From: Heloderma charlesbogerti
Lineage: Eukaryota; Chordata; Lepidosauria; Squamata; Helodermatidae
Assembly (NCBI GenBank): GCA_026122225.1
Contig: JANEZZ010002205.1
Span: forward strand, 992,001 to 1,056,000
Reading direction: 5' to 3'
Length of the DNA stretch: 64,000 nucleotides
Shown here: positions 10,580 through 21,544 of the stretch, piece after piece
Layout: every line of letters starts with the position of its first letter
How positions within the stretch are numbered: the first letter of the stretch is position 1
Position numbers and translations under genes: made by a program
The notes under the pieces: model-generated
Databases searched by the model: none
What the model was told of the DNA's origin: nothing
What the model saw: the letters and a program-made list of their open reading frames with translations, nothing else

Positions 10580-10640
10580 TAACCTAATGAGGCTACTCAA
10601 TGTAAGGCAGCTTGATACTTTCCTCAGGAGCATCCATAAC
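10580..10640 (+). mobile_element. tRNA-derived SINE, tail
   Basis: Contains CAATGTAAGGCAGCTTGATAC, the usual 3' body of the SINE whose head is at 9365-9537. The intervening 1.0 kb is the CR1 insertion. Confidence 0.6.
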
Positions 10641-10789
10641 CTGGAGAGTCACTGTCTCTGAGTTGAGGGTGGGCAAAAACAAACAAGCAAACAAAAAGCG
10701 TAGAGCGCAGTCATGGGGGGTAGGGTGGGGGGAGGCTGCCTCTGAACCATCCACTGCAGGGAGAGAGGAGCGATGAGGAGCAGATCTTC

Positions 10790-11150
10790 TCCATGCTCCC
10801 GCTGCACTGTTTTCACATCTAGACAGCCGATTTCAGCTGTCTAGCCTTGGGAGCTTGGAGTGTGGGATGGAGAGGCTGGACGACACATAGGAAATGTCGT
10901 ACCAGCACTTCCAAACTCCTCACCCCACCCTGCCCCCAGGAACCCCCTGTTTTCCCTGCTCCACACTGCTGTCATGAGCGCGGAGTGCAGGGCCAATCCA
11001 TGCTGCCTACAAGGCATCGAGGAGGGGGTGGAGGGCAGTTTTCTAGGAACTGACCTTGGAGTGTGGGCTCTGAGATCAGTTCCTGGGAACCAACCAATCC
11101 TATGGCCATTTAGCCGCTGACTAGCAGCCATAGGATTGTGCCCTTAGCCA
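10790..11150. mobile_element. Long foldback MITE (GCAATCCTATG group)
   Basis: The right end CAGCCATAGGATTGTGCCCTTAG (11125-11147) is the group's terminal sequence. The internal CTAGACAGCCGA...TCAGCTGTCTAG palindrome (about 10820-10845) and the AACTGACCTTGGA block are shared with 37835-38287 and 61462-61913. The left end is not clear. Non-coding. Confidence 0.6.
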
Positions 11151-11233
11151 TTTAAGTGCCTTTAAGAGTTAGGTTTAGAAATGGAGACTGGAGTTTAGGT
11201 TTAGGATGTAAGGCTTGAATTTAGGATTGAATT

Positions 11234-11477
11234 CATAGTTTTAGTTATGATGTACAGCTAGGGATCTAGGGATTCCCCACTGTCCATTCCGGTGGGGAAT
11301 CTATGGGAGGGGGGAGGGGAGCCATTCCCCCCCGATTCCTCGCAGAGTGGCTCCTCTCCGCGAGGACTCTGCAGAGCTGAGGGCCGCTTACCTGAATCAA
11401 CTGGAGCCCTTTGCCTCTGTCCCGATTGCAATTTAAAACAAAAAACAAAAAAACCTTGCCCAAGAATGGCAGCTTTG
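11234..11477. repeat. Unclassified hAT-like fragment
   Basis: It starts CTAGGGATCTAGGGATTCCCC and has a short inverted repeat around TTCCCCACTG/CGGTGGGGAA. GC-rich sequence follows until the next hAT begins at 11478. No right end was seen, so it is probably a truncated relative. Confidence 0.4.
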
Positions 11478-12469
11478 TAGGGATAGCAGAGAATTCTGCC
11501 ACAGATCTCGGTGAGGCCGAATGCCAGTGCATTCAGGCCCCCGAACTCCATGGCTGAATGGCCTGCCCCCCCGCCTGCCCACGGATCCCCCCCGGGACGA
11601 GACTCACCTGGGGCGGATCTTCCGGGCAGCGGCGGCTCCGGCGGTGGCTCCGGCAGCGTCTTCGGCGGCGTCTTCGGCCGCTGCCATTTCCATGGTAGTA
11701 AAAAATTGTGGTTCATGGTGGTAAAAAATGGCAGCCGCCATTTTTACCAAGGTGGTAAAAAATGGCGGCCGCCATTTCCACTCTGGTAAAAAAAAAAGAA
11801 AAAAAAGAAAAAGAAAGACGTGATAGGCTACGTAAATCTTTACATAGCCTATCATGGCTGGGTGGGTAAAATAACAAACAAACCGCGTACGCAAATGGTG
11901 GCGGCTACGGCCGCCGCCATTTGCGTTCTTTATTTTTGCCCTCTTAATCTACGTAAATATTTACGTAGACTATGACGGCGAAAATAAAGGGGAACACAAA
12001 TAGCGTAGTGGGCACTATTTGCGTCCCTTTTTGATTCCCCGTTTTAGCGTAAATATTTACATAGGCTAAAACGGTGAATGAAAAAGGGATGCAAATAGCG
12101 CCCGCTACGCTATTTGCGTTCCCCTTGATATTCATCGTCATAGTCTACGTAAATATTTACGTAGATTAAGAGGGCAAAAATAAGGAACGCAAATGGCGGC
12201 AGCCGTAGCCGCCGCCATTTGTGTACGCGGTTTTGTTTTGTTTTTTACCCAGAGCCCTCCGCGGCCAGAAATCCGGCTGCGAACGGTTCTGGCCTGGCCG
12301 GGCCTGGCCGGCTGCTCTGCAGAGCTGCCGCAGAGCACAGCCGGCCTCAGAGGATTCCGGGGGGGAGGAACGGAGTGCCTCCCCCCCGGTGAGGATTCCG
12401 GGGGGAGGGATGGAACGCCCCCCCATCAACATAATCCGCGAACAGGTAAGTGACTTTCGTACATCCCTA
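11478..12469 (+). mobile_element. Palindrome-chain hAT element 4
   Basis: It runs from TAGGGATAGC to GTACATCCCTA. TSD CAGCTTTG (11470-11477) versus CGGCTTTG (12470-12477), one mismatch. The element is 992 bp. Its chain holds at least five CTACGTA-type palindromes (about 11818-11858, 11945-11980, 12040-12075, 12137-12172) alternating with GCAAATGG/CATTTGC words. Outward donors: complement of about 11604-11611 (GTGAGT type) and CAG|GTAAGT near 12445. Confidence 0.92.
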
Positions 12470-12474
12470 CGGCT

Positions 12475-14740
12475 TTGACACAGGGCAATAGTTATCCGAA
12501 ACCATGGGATTTAAATTTGGTTTCTTCAACAAGGGCTCACCACAGCTTCTTTCAAAGCTCCGGGGACCTTGCTGTCCCTCAAGGAGGCATTGACCACCTC
12601 AGAGGTCCAGATATCCAGCCCAGGTCTGGCAGATTTCATAAGCCAGGATGGGCAAGGATCTAAAGGGCAAGCAGTAGGCCTCGGTCCTCCAAGCAGTTTG
12701 GCCACATCATCAGCTTGCACAAGCTGAAAGGTATCCATAACATGACTAGATGGTGCACCAGGCCCGTCCATTTCAGACTCTGTCAAAAAAATGGCATCCA
12801 AGTAGGGATGGCAGAGAATTCCACCACGGATTCCCCCCAGAATCCATGGCGGAATGGCCTCCTGCCCCCCCCGCCCCCCCACAGAATCCCCTGGGATGGA
12901 ACTTACCTGGGGCAGATGCGGTGGATTCGGTTCTGGCGGCGGATTCGGCAGCAGTGACGGCAGCGGCAGCTGGTCTCCTGGCCGGCTGCCGACAGGCTGC
13001 TGTGGCTGCCATTGTCGTCCTCGCAGCTGTGATAGGCTACATAAGAATTTACGTAGCCTATCACGGCTACCCCCCCCAAAAAAGGCGCACGCAAATGGCG
13101 GCAGCTACGGCGGCTGCCATTTGCGTTCCCTATTTTTTGCCGTTCTAGCCTACGTAGATATTTACGTAGGCAATTACGGCGAAAAAAAGGGAACCGCAAA
13201 TAGCATAGTGGGCGCTATTTGTGGTTCCCTTTTTTTCGCCGTAATTGCCTATGTAAATATTTACATAGGCTAGAATGGTGAAAAATAGGGAACACAAATG
13301 GTGGCCGCCATAGCTGCCACCATTTGTGTATGCCGTTCTTTTTGGGGGGGTTAGCCATGACAGGATATGTAAATTCTTATGTAGCCTATCACGGCAGCCT
13401 GGAAGGATGCAAATGGCGGCCACTATGGTGGCCGCCATTTGTGTCCACAGCAGCCTGTCCACGGCTGGATGTCCAGCTGCGGATGGCCCTGGCCGGCTGC
13501 TCCACAGAGCCGCTGTGGAGCAGAGCCGGCTGGGCAGGATTCTGGGAGGGGGGAGGACTGGATCACCTCCCCCCCATTGAGGATTCCGGGGAGAGGGACG
13601 GCGCGCCTCCCCCCCCAGCGGATGCCCCGGCCGGAACAGGTAAGGGATTCGTACATCCCTACATCCAAGTCAGCATGAATATGAGTGATTTCATCTGCAA
13701 AGTGTCTGCCAAATTCTTCACAGTGGGCCTTTGAAGGTTCAAGTTCTTGTGTTCCAAGGCCTACACCCAATAGGCCCTTAACCACATGAAAGTACTCTGC
13801 TGGACAACAGTGAGCAGATGCAATGTTGGCAAAGTAGGATTTTTTCACCACCATCATCGCCACAGAATAAGATCACAAGTGGATTCTTACCTGTGTTTGA
13901 TCGTATTTGTTCTGAGTCTTCCATCATTTACACTTTAATCATCAACACAGCCATTTCATTGCCCTCATCTCCTCGGAATAACAAGGAACTGACACAGTTC
14001 CACAACTAGGTCAAGGATGTTTGTGAGCGATCATATTGATAGCCCGGGTCGTCACCTCATTCCAAGCAGTGACCAGGACCTCGGCAGGACTGCTGGCTAA
14101 GCCTGCAGGAAAATCCCCAAGAGACCTCAAAAATCCATCTGGATTCATCAGCCTCCAGGCATGGACCATCAAATTTGGTTCCCCTCCTCTGCAGAGGTTA
14201 CAGGTGGCCTGAAGGTCAAAACTGATTAGATAATGATCTGCTCATGCCAAAGGAGTCACTACTGGCTCCCCCACTCACAGATCATTTTCTCCCAGCCCAG
14301 AGCAGAAAATCAGGTCCAGAGTGTGTCCTGCCACATCTGCTGGGCAAGATATTATTTGAGACAGGCCCGTGGTTGACATGGCGGCCATGAAATCCTGAGC
14401 CACCTTGGCATGAATACTGAAATCCCCCAAGACCATAAGCCTTGGGGTCCTCAATATCACATTCGAGACCACCTCAGTCAGCTCAGGCAGGGAGACTGTT
14501 GGGTAGTGGGGTGGGCGGTACACCAACGGAATCCCTATCCTGTCTCAGGTGCCCAACACCAGGTACAGACACTCAAAACTGGCTGCCTGTTGGATAGAGA
14601 ATCTGACCAGGCGGATAGAGTCCCTATACACCAAGACTATCTCCCCTCCCCGCCCCTCTAGTCGAGCTTGGTGCTGCACGAGAAACCCTGGCGGACACAT
14701 TTGTGAGAGATGGACTCCTCCCTGTTCATCTTAGCTCTTT
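12475..14740 (-). mobile_element. L2 LINE (minus), split by a hAT element
   Basis: On the minus strand, 14275-14526 encodes the L2 endonuclease end (LMVLGDFSIHA, ISCPADVAGHTLDLIF). Sequence 13670-14250 continues into the linker, and 12526-12800 carries DTFQLVQADDVAKLL and KPTACPLDPCPSWLMK-like linker sequence. The body is interrupted by 12803-13661, which duplicated CATCCAAG. Frames are broken. Confidence 0.8.
12803..13661 (+). mobile_element. Palindrome-chain hAT element 5, inside L2
   Basis: TAGGGATGGC at the left, GTACATCCCTA at the right, perfect TSD CATCCAAG (12795-12802, 13662-13669). 859 bp. The central segment about 13030-13410 is itself a large inverted repeat centred near 13212, made of CTACGTA-type and CAAATGG-type palindromes. 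Outward donors: complement of 12902-12909 (CCAG|GTAAGT) and CAG|GTAAGG near 13640. Confidence 0.93.
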
Positions 14741-14934
14741 AGCCATCAGGTTTAACCCTTTATATGCCCATAGAATCTTATTAATGCTTTACCTTAGCTT
14801 TGTACATTCAAGTAGTGTGCAAGACGGAAGTCAAGTGGAAGTCAGATTATGTAGCATGTTTAAAATTTGCTTTTGAAATGCAAGTAGAGTGTGGGAAAGT
14901 GTTTTGGGCAAGTCACATTAATGAACCAGCCATA

Positions 14935-15182
14935 CTAGTGTGGTATAGTGGCAAGAGTGTTGGACTAGGAGCTGGGATATCCGGGTTCTAGTCCCCACTC
15001 GGCCATGGAAGCCCACTGGGTGACTTTGGGCCAGTCACAGACTCTCAGCCCAACCCATCTCACAGGGCTGTTGTTGTGAGGATAAAATGGAGAGGAGGAG
15101 GATAATGTAAGCCGCCTTGGGTTCCTTGCAAGAGGAAAAAGGCGGGGTATAAAGGCAATAAATAAAATAAATAAATAATAGG
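14935..15182 (+). mobile_element. Sauria-type tRNA SINE
   Basis: A full-length SINE. The tRNA-like head (GTGGTATAGTGGCAAGAGTG, then GGGTTCTAGTCCCCACTCGG) is followed by a body GACTTTGGGCCAGTCACAGA and a 3' tail ending AAAAAGGCGGGGTATAAAGG and (AATA)n. The 3' end resembles that of its BovB or L2 partner LINEs. Same family at 46972-47226 and 62755-62992. Characteristic of squamates. Confidence 0.88.
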
Positions 15183-16597
15183 GCTTCGGTGCACTATTTG
15201 CTACTTTCATAGTACCACTTTTGTCAATTGCAGGCCTTCTAGTTAATCTCAAATTAATGTTGCAGTTTCTCTCACTACTGATCATGTAACCACAGAAAAG
15301 CTTCCAAATTATGCTCATGGAACCACTATGCTGAGTATCAGATTCTGCAATTTTCTTAAATAGAACGTTTAATATATTTCAGTTAAATGCTGAGGCTGTG
15401 GTGATGCTTGTTAATTTCAACCTGGCTTGGATACCCACCAGGGTGTCTTGAACTCTGTTAGTCCAGGTTCTGAAAGAAAACAGGGTCAAATTAACCCTGG
15501 ACAGTACTGAGCTCAGTAGAGAAGTGGTTTAGTAAAGTATAAGGGAGCTACCTATGTACAGTACAGAAGTGTCTTTGATAACCCATGTAGAAACTTCTTC
15601 CATATATTAAGTTGTGTCTTTCAGGCATATTGTTACTGGCTTCCTAATTATATTGTTTCAAAAGAATAAAGGTGATGCTCAGTCATTACTCACCCACTTC
15701 GTGAGATATGGAGAGAAGCATATAATCTTTTTTCTGTGGCAATCCAGATTAAAATACTTCCTCATCACTTGGCTAAACTTGTGATTTAGGCTTGGCATCA
15801 GGCTTGGCATATAACATTTTGAAGCATAATTAACTAATCTTGTTGCCAGTTAATACCTATATGTGGATCGGAGTGTGTTTCAGATGAGTTTCTTTTCACA
15901 CCTACTCAGTAGGAATACTGAGGTAAGATTAGGAGTCCAGAAGTCGAGGAGGGAGATGTTGAAAATTAGACATTTACAAGGGAGACCTGCAACAAAATGT
16001 TGTGGTTTGGAGTGCTCCTGTTCAGGATGCCAGCCAGGTAACCATGCCCTCTTCCAGGGTACTCCATACCATTTCCCCTGTCCCCTAGTTTCCCATTCAC
16101 CCCCCACCAAACAGTCAGCCATCATTACGTGGCCACTGAGACTTTATCTGGACATTTGTCATCTTCCCCGTAGGTTCCTCTTGCCCACCACAGAGATTTT
16201 GTACCTTTCCAAACCTTGCAGTAACCCAAGATGGCTGATAATTATTTTATTGGCATGGATGGTGCCTTGTTGCCTACATAATGAGAAGAATGTATGAACA
16301 GCCATGCTGGAACACTCTGACATAGGAATGGATGAACCTGTTAGTTTTGGTTCCTTTCAGTTTCTCATTTTTCAACTTGCATTAGGGGCATCTGTCCATC
16401 CCAATTTGCACTAAACTGTGAGAATTTTTCTGATATTAACTTTGATAATTTTTTTTTATCACATGAAAAACTGCACATCTTTGTGCACATTTCTCCTGAG
16501 ATGTGCATTTATATATGCATTTTCCCCAAATATATACATTTTTGTTTTCTAATATAATGCATTTTAACGTCGTTTTCACTCATATATGTATTTTGAG
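15183..16597. other. No gene recognised
   Basis: No convincing exon. From about 16323 the sequence looks like an old hAT-like element: TAGGAATGGATGAACCTG start, TGCACATT-type repeats. A possible partner end CCACCCCTA lies at 17741-17749 beyond element 6. The flanking 8-mers do not match, so this outer element is not claimed. Confidence 0.35.
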
Positions 16598-17560
16598 TAG
16601 GGATGTATGAAAGTGACTTACCTTTCATGGATTATGTTGATGGTGGGGGGGAGGCATTCCATCCCTCCCCCCGGAATCCTGGCCGGGTGGGGAGGTGCCC
16701 CGTTCCTCCCCCCGGAATCCTTGAACGGCCAGCTGTGCTCCGCGGCAGCTCCGTGGAGCAGCTGGCCAGGCCCGGCCCGGCCAGGCCAGAGCCGTCCGCA
16801 GCCGGATTTCCGGCCGCGGAGGGCTCTGGGTAAAAAACAAAACAAAAAACAACCAACTGCGTACGCAAATGGCGGCGGCTACAGCTGCCGCCATTTGCAT
16901 TCCTTCTTTTTGGCCGTCTTAATCTACATAAACATTTACGTAGACTATGATGGCGAAAATAAAGGGGAACGCAAATAGTGTAGCAGGCGCTATTTGCGTC
17001 CCTTTTTCATTCACCATTTTAGCCTACTTAAATCTTTACGTAGGCTAAAACGGCGAATCAAAAGTGGACGCAAATAGTGCCTGCTACGCTATTTGCGTTC
17101 CCCTTTATCTTTGCCTTCATAGTCTACGTAAAGATTTACGTAGATTAAGACAGTAAAAAGAAGGAACACAAATCACGGCGGCCGTAGCCGCCGCCATTTG
17201 CGTACACATTTTTTTTTTTTTAAACCCACCCAACCATGATAGGCTACATAAAGATTTACATAGCCTATCACGTCTTTTTTTTTTTAAACCTAGCCATGAT
17301 AGGCTACATAAATCTTTACGTAGCCTATCACGTCTTTTTTTTTTTTTACACAAGCCTGGAAATGGTGGCGGCGGCGGCAGCCGGTCGGAAGACCGGCCTC
17401 TACCGCCGGAGCTGCTGCCGGAGCCGCCGCCGCCCGGAAGATCCGCCCCAGGTGAGTCTTGTCCCGGGGGGGATCCGCGGGGGGGTGGGGGGGCAGGCCA
17501 TTCTGCCACGGAGTTCGCAGAACTCACCGAGATCTGTGGCGGAATTCTCTGACATCCCTA
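16598..17560 (-). mobile_element. Palindrome-chain hAT element 6
   Basis: Inserted in reverse: TAGGGATGTATG at 16598, GACATCCCTA at 17560. Perfect TSD ATTTTGAG (16590-16597, 17561-17568). It has five CTACGTA/CTACATA-type palindromes (about 16915, 17010, 17118, 17234, 17293) and matching CATTTGCG words. Outward donors: complement of about 16616-16623 and CCAG|GTGAGT near 17451. Confidence 0.93.
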
Positions 17561-17749
17561 ATTTTGAGGTGCATTCTTCCTCAAAATACAGAGTTTTGCA
17601 TACATACTTTGGAGAACTCTGTTGCAAAATTTGGAAAAGCATACATTTTGAAGGATAACCGTGTTTCAGTTTGCTTATTGGTTCAAAACTCCAAAAACAG
17701 GTAAGTTTGCATTAAGATGTGAACCAAATAAATTTGTCCCCCACCCCTA

Positions 17750-18270
17750 GTCCAAAGACCTATCTATTCCAGCATTCTGTTCCCAAAGTGGTCAATCACA
17801 TGCCTGTGCAAAACCCACAAGCAGAACATGAGTGTAATAGCACCTTCCTGCTCATGTTCCCCAGCAACCGATATTCAGAGGTATATTGTCTCTGAAACTT
17901 GAAGTATTATATATTCATCATGATGTAGCCATTGATAGCCTTATCCTCTATGAATTTGCCTAATCCCCTTTTAAAGCTATTGAAATTGGTGGACCACACT
18001 ACACCAATTGGAGTAGAGAAGTCCATCATGTGACGTTCTTGAATCTCCCACCATTCAGCTTCAATGAGGTTCTAGTATTATGAAGGAGAAAAACATCCCC
18101 CATCCACTTTCCCTACCATACAGAATGTTATGTACCTCTATGATCCCCCCCCCAACTTGGCATTTTTCTAAGTCAAATAGCCCAAACCACAGTAACCTTT
18201 CCTCACAGGGGAGTATCTCCAGCCCCTTGATCATTTTTGTTGTCCTTACTTAACTTTCCCCAACTCTACA
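17750..18270 (-). mobile_element. CR1 LINE fragment, degenerate
   Basis: Degenerate match to the CR1 subfamily at 1445-1875 (CACAAGCAGAACATGAGTG, CCCCAGCAACCGA, AATTTGCCTAATCCCC). It continues into the CR1 RT C-terminal region (CCTTTCCTCACAGG...). No open frame. Confidence 0.65.
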
Positions 18271-18409
18271 GTATACTTTTTGAAGCACAGGGTCTTACTA
18301 GGATGTACATGGAACAGACCTATCTGTGATAATCTTATAAATATGGAGAATGCTTTTAAAAAAATGGGGGGGGGACATAGAACCATCCCTGGAGCATTAG
18401 TTGAAAGGG

Positions 18410-18680
18410 TTCCTTGGGACTACGCTCTCAAGGCTATCATGGACACTCCTGCGCCATGCTTATCCCACCTTTTGTTCATAGGATGGCTATGTTTCCAGCA
18501 CAGAAAAACCCGGTTTTCTGTGCTGGATTAGGAGGAAATGATCTGCAGATGGGGGAACCAGCAGTGACTCCTTTAGCAAGGACAGATTATTATCTGATCA
18601 GTTTTGACATTTAGGCCATCTGTAACTTCTGTTGGGCCTGGAAGACCAAGTTTGAAGTTCCACCCCCACTGCTGATGAAT
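18410..18680 (+). mobile_element. L2 LINE endonuclease fragment
   Basis: Translates to FCAGLGGNDLQMGEPAVTPLARTDYYLISFDI, matching the end of the L2 endonuclease domain. It lies head to head with the minus-strand L2 that follows. Confidence 0.6.
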
Positions 18681-18682
18681 CC

Positions 18683-20110
18683 AGATTCATTCATTCATTC
18701 ATTCATTTCTATACTGCCCAATAGCCAAAGCTCTCTAGGTGGTTCACAAACATTAAAACCACAAAGCATAGACAATATAAAACATGAAAGCTTAAAATCA
18801 CAATATAACAGTACAACCAGAATAAAACCTAGCAGCAATGCAGAGATTTAAAATACAGATTTAAAGCACCAAAGCTAAACGACTAGGAAGCTAAAATGCT
18901 AAAATACTGGGAGAATAAAATGTTCTTCACCTGGCCCTGGAAGGAGTACAATGTAGGTGCTAGGTGAACCTCTCTAGGGAGCTCATTCCACAGCCAGGGT
19001 GCCACAGCAGAAAAGGCCCTCTCCCTGGTAGCCACCCGCTGCACTTCCTTTGGAAGGGGCTCACGGAGAAGGGCCGCTGAGGATGATCTTACAGTCCAGG
19101 CAGGCACATATGGGAGGAGGTGATCCTTCAGATAACCTGGGCCCAAGCCATTTAGGGCTTTGAATGTTAATTCCAGCACTTTGAATCAGGCCCAGAAATG
19201 GACTGACAGCCAGTGCAGCTGGAGAAGTACTGGTGTAATGTGATCTCGCTGGCCAGTCCCTGTTAACAATCTTGCTGCCCTATTTTGGACTAGCTGAAGT
19301 TTCCCAGACCATTTTCAAAGGCAGTCCCATGCATAACCCATTTCAGTAATCTAGATGAGAGGTTATCAGAGCATGGATAACTGTAGCTAGGCTATCTCTG
19401 TTCAGATAAGGGCATAGTTGATATACCAGCCTAAGCTGATAAAAAGTGTTCAGTGCCACTGAGTTCACCTGTGACTCAAGTAATAGTTCTAGGTCCAAGA
19501 GCAACCCCAAACTATGAATCTGATCCTTTGGGGGGAGTGCAACCCATTCCAGAACAGGTTGAACAGACGGATGGATGAGGTCTTTGGGGGATTTTCCTGC
19601 AGGCCTATCCAGCGGTCTCACAGGGGTCTTGGTCATTGTTTGGAATGAGGAGATGATCCAGGCTATTCATAGAATAGTAGTAGGGTTGGAAGGGGCCTAT
19701 AAGACCATCGAGTCCATATCATGTTGATATGATCACTCCCAAATGTCCTTGACCTAGTGGTAGAACTGTGTTAGCTCCTTAGAATTCCAAGGAGGTGGGG
19801 GCGATGAAATGACTGTGTCAACCATTAGCGTGCAAATGGTGGAATACTTGGAACAAATACAATTGGGCACAGGTAAGAATCCATTTGCAATCTTATTCTG
19901 TGGCAGTGATGGCAGTGAACACATCCTCCTTATCTGCCACCATAGCATCTGCTCAGTGTCATCCAGCGGAGTTCTCAGTGTCATCCAGCGGTGATTGAGG
20001 GCCTTAAAATACAACAACATGACCCCCCAAAGGCCTGCTGTGAACAATTTGCAGGTACAGTCACTCATATTGGTGCCTTCTTGGATGCCATTGTTTTGAC
20101 AGAGTCTGAG
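18683..20110 (-). mobile_element. L2 LINE (minus), frame-broken
   Basis: The minus strand carries the L2 C-terminus at 18883-19179 (LTFKALNGLGPGYLKDHLLPY, ERAFSAVAPWLWNELPREV). Upstream RT tail is at 19343-19636 (SLGLLLDLELLLESQVNSVA, LRLVYQLCPYL) and linker sequence at 19754-20068. A CR1 tip (about 19665-19718) interrupts it. It ends in an L2 3' UTR with TTCA repeats at 18683-18706. RT catalytic blocks are missing, so it is internally deleted. Confidence 0.8.
19665..19718 (-). repeat. CR1 3' tip
   Basis: About 50 bp complementary to a CR1 3' end (TAGGGTTGGAAGGGGCCTAT, ACCATCGAGTCC), lodged in the L2. Confidence 0.7.
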
Positions 20111-20204
20111 ATGGACATTACTTTGTCATCGTTATGCATAAACCATTTTTTTTAAAAAAAATCAGTTTAGGGGACACACAACCAATCTCTATGCTGATTT
20201 GTCA

Positions 20205-20304
20205 TTTTCTTAGGTAACTATTGTATGGGTGGCACAAGCTGTTTTAGAATTACCACACTAAGAATAGAGGATATTCAACTGAGGCAGGAAGTTAGATTCA
20301 CTGG
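20205..20304 (+). promoter_or_regulatory. AADACL upstream block, copy A (first part)
   Basis: Sequence from TAGGTAACTATTG to GATATTCAACTGAGG and the TCACTGG site is recognisably the same as that upstream of exon 1 in copy B (35107-35263), and more loosely copy C (50820-50948). Conservation among paralogues suggests the ancestral 5' UTR or proximal promoter was duplicated with exon 1. Here it is cut from its exon by the hAT element 20305-21128 and resumes at 21129-21183. Confidence 0.6.
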
Positions 20305-21128
20305 TAGGGATGTACGAAAGTCACTTACCGTTTCACGGATCTGCTTCGCGGTGGGGGGGGAGGCGCTCCGTCCCTCCCCCCGGAATCCTGCCCGGCCGGC
20401 TCCACTCTGTGCGGATTCTGTGGAGCCGCTGGCCGGCTCCGCCCACAGCCGGACATCCGGCCGCTGGGCAGCAGGGACGCAAATGGCAGCGGCCATAGCA
20501 GCCGCTGTTTGTGTCCCTGTAATTAACCATGATAGGCTACATAAATATGTACATAGCCTATCACGGCAAAGTAAAAAAAAAAGCATATGCAAATGGCGGC
20601 AGCTATGGCAGCCGCCATTTGCATTCTCTATTTTTCGCCGTTCTAGCGTACGTAATTATTTGTGTACGCTGCAACTGCCATCCCTGGCGCCGCCCCCACT
20701 TCCCCCGCCCCCACCACCCCCGCCGCCACCCCTTCCGCTGCCGCACCTTCCGCTGCCGCCACACTTTCCACCGCTGCCACCCCCGCCACTGCTGCACCTT
20801 CCACCACCGCCGCCGCACCTGCCGCCCCCACCGCCACACCTTCCGCTGCCGCCCCCGCAACACCTTCCGCCCCCGCCGCCGCCCCTGCCGCCCCTGCTGC
20901 TGCCCCTGCCCCCGCTGCACCTTTCGCCGCCCCTGCTGCCGCTGCACCTTCCGCTGCTGCTGCCGTGCCACCACATCTGCCGCCGCATCCGCCTCTGTAT
21001 ACACCCCAGGTAAGTGCCATCCCGGGGGGTTCTGCGGGGCTGGTGGGGGGGCAGGAGGCCGTTCTGCCACGGATTCCGAGTGCTTTCGGCCTCACTGGAA
21101 TCCGTGGCGGAATTCTCTGCCATCCCTA
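20305..21128 (-). mobile_element. Palindrome-chain hAT element 7, upstream of AADACL exon 1
   Basis: TAGGGATGTACG at 20305, CATCCCTA ending 21128, perfect TSD TTCACTGG (20297-20304, 21129-21136). Copies B and C show the uninterrupted site. The interior has a CTACATA/CTACGTA palindrome (20527-20567) and two CAAATGGC words. Where other copies have further palindromes, a 300-bp CCN-rich tract has expanded. Outward donors: complement of about 20323-20330 and CAG|GTAAGT at 21010, pointing at exon 1 of copy A. Confidence 0.93.
20690..20998. repeat. CCN-rich low-complexity tract inside hAT element 7
   Basis: About 300 bp of imperfect CCGCCACC/CTGCCG-type trinucleotide sequence. It generates long open frames of proline, alanine, histidine and arginine runs in several frames. 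These are compositional artefacts with no initiation context and no conservation. Confidence 0.85.
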
Positions 21129-21183
21129 TTCACTGGTGTCTGAAGAGGTTACATCTTTAGTTGTATTTTTGTCTTCAGGGGAT

Positions 21184-21360
21184 ATAGAATTTGCTTAAAC
21201 TCTTTGGATGCTGGCGTCAAATATCAGCATTGTCATTTCATCGTTGCTGTTTGCCTGGGCAATTTATCACAATATTACCAGGAATCACACTCTGCCAGGA
21301 ATTAAGCACCATGTAAAACTGTGCTTTGGTAGTGTCCTCATGAATATACTTATCGGACTG
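21184..21360 (+). pseudogene. AADACL4-like: AADACL exon 1, copy A (start codon lost)
   Basis: In the family exon 1 encodes the N-terminal signal-anchor that holds this alpha/beta-hydrolase in the ER membrane. The exon aligns over exactly 177 nt with copies B and C. The ancestral ATG is ATA (21184-21186) and codon 5 is TAA. A downstream ATG at 21208 still opens MLASNISIVISSLLFAWAIY and runs to the donor (GGACTG|GTAAGT, intron at 21361). Exon 2 carries a frameshift, so the locus is a pseudogene. The open reading from 21208 is a shortened remnant. Confidence 0.85.
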
Positions 21361-21544
21361 GTAAGTTTACATTTTAAAAAGGATTTTTGTGGATTTGTTT
21401 GCCTGGCATGCAGACTTTATGGAGGGCCTGGTAAATATGTGTCAGGGAGAGAGAAACTTCTTCATCTGCTGCATTCATATGCAAACTTAATATGTATTGC
21501 CAGTGTGTTTATTGCTTGAAATGAACAAAATATTTGTCTATCTA

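Noticed and set aside
16323..17749. An outer hAT-like element around element 6
   Set aside because: The ends TAGGAATGG and CCACCCCTA look suitable, but the flanking 8-mers CTCTGACA and GTCCAAAG do not match.
20529..21198. Long proline-, alanine- and histidine-rich open frames on both strands
   Set aside because: They are produced by the CCN-rich tract in a hAT element, occur in several frames at once, and show no domain or splice logic.
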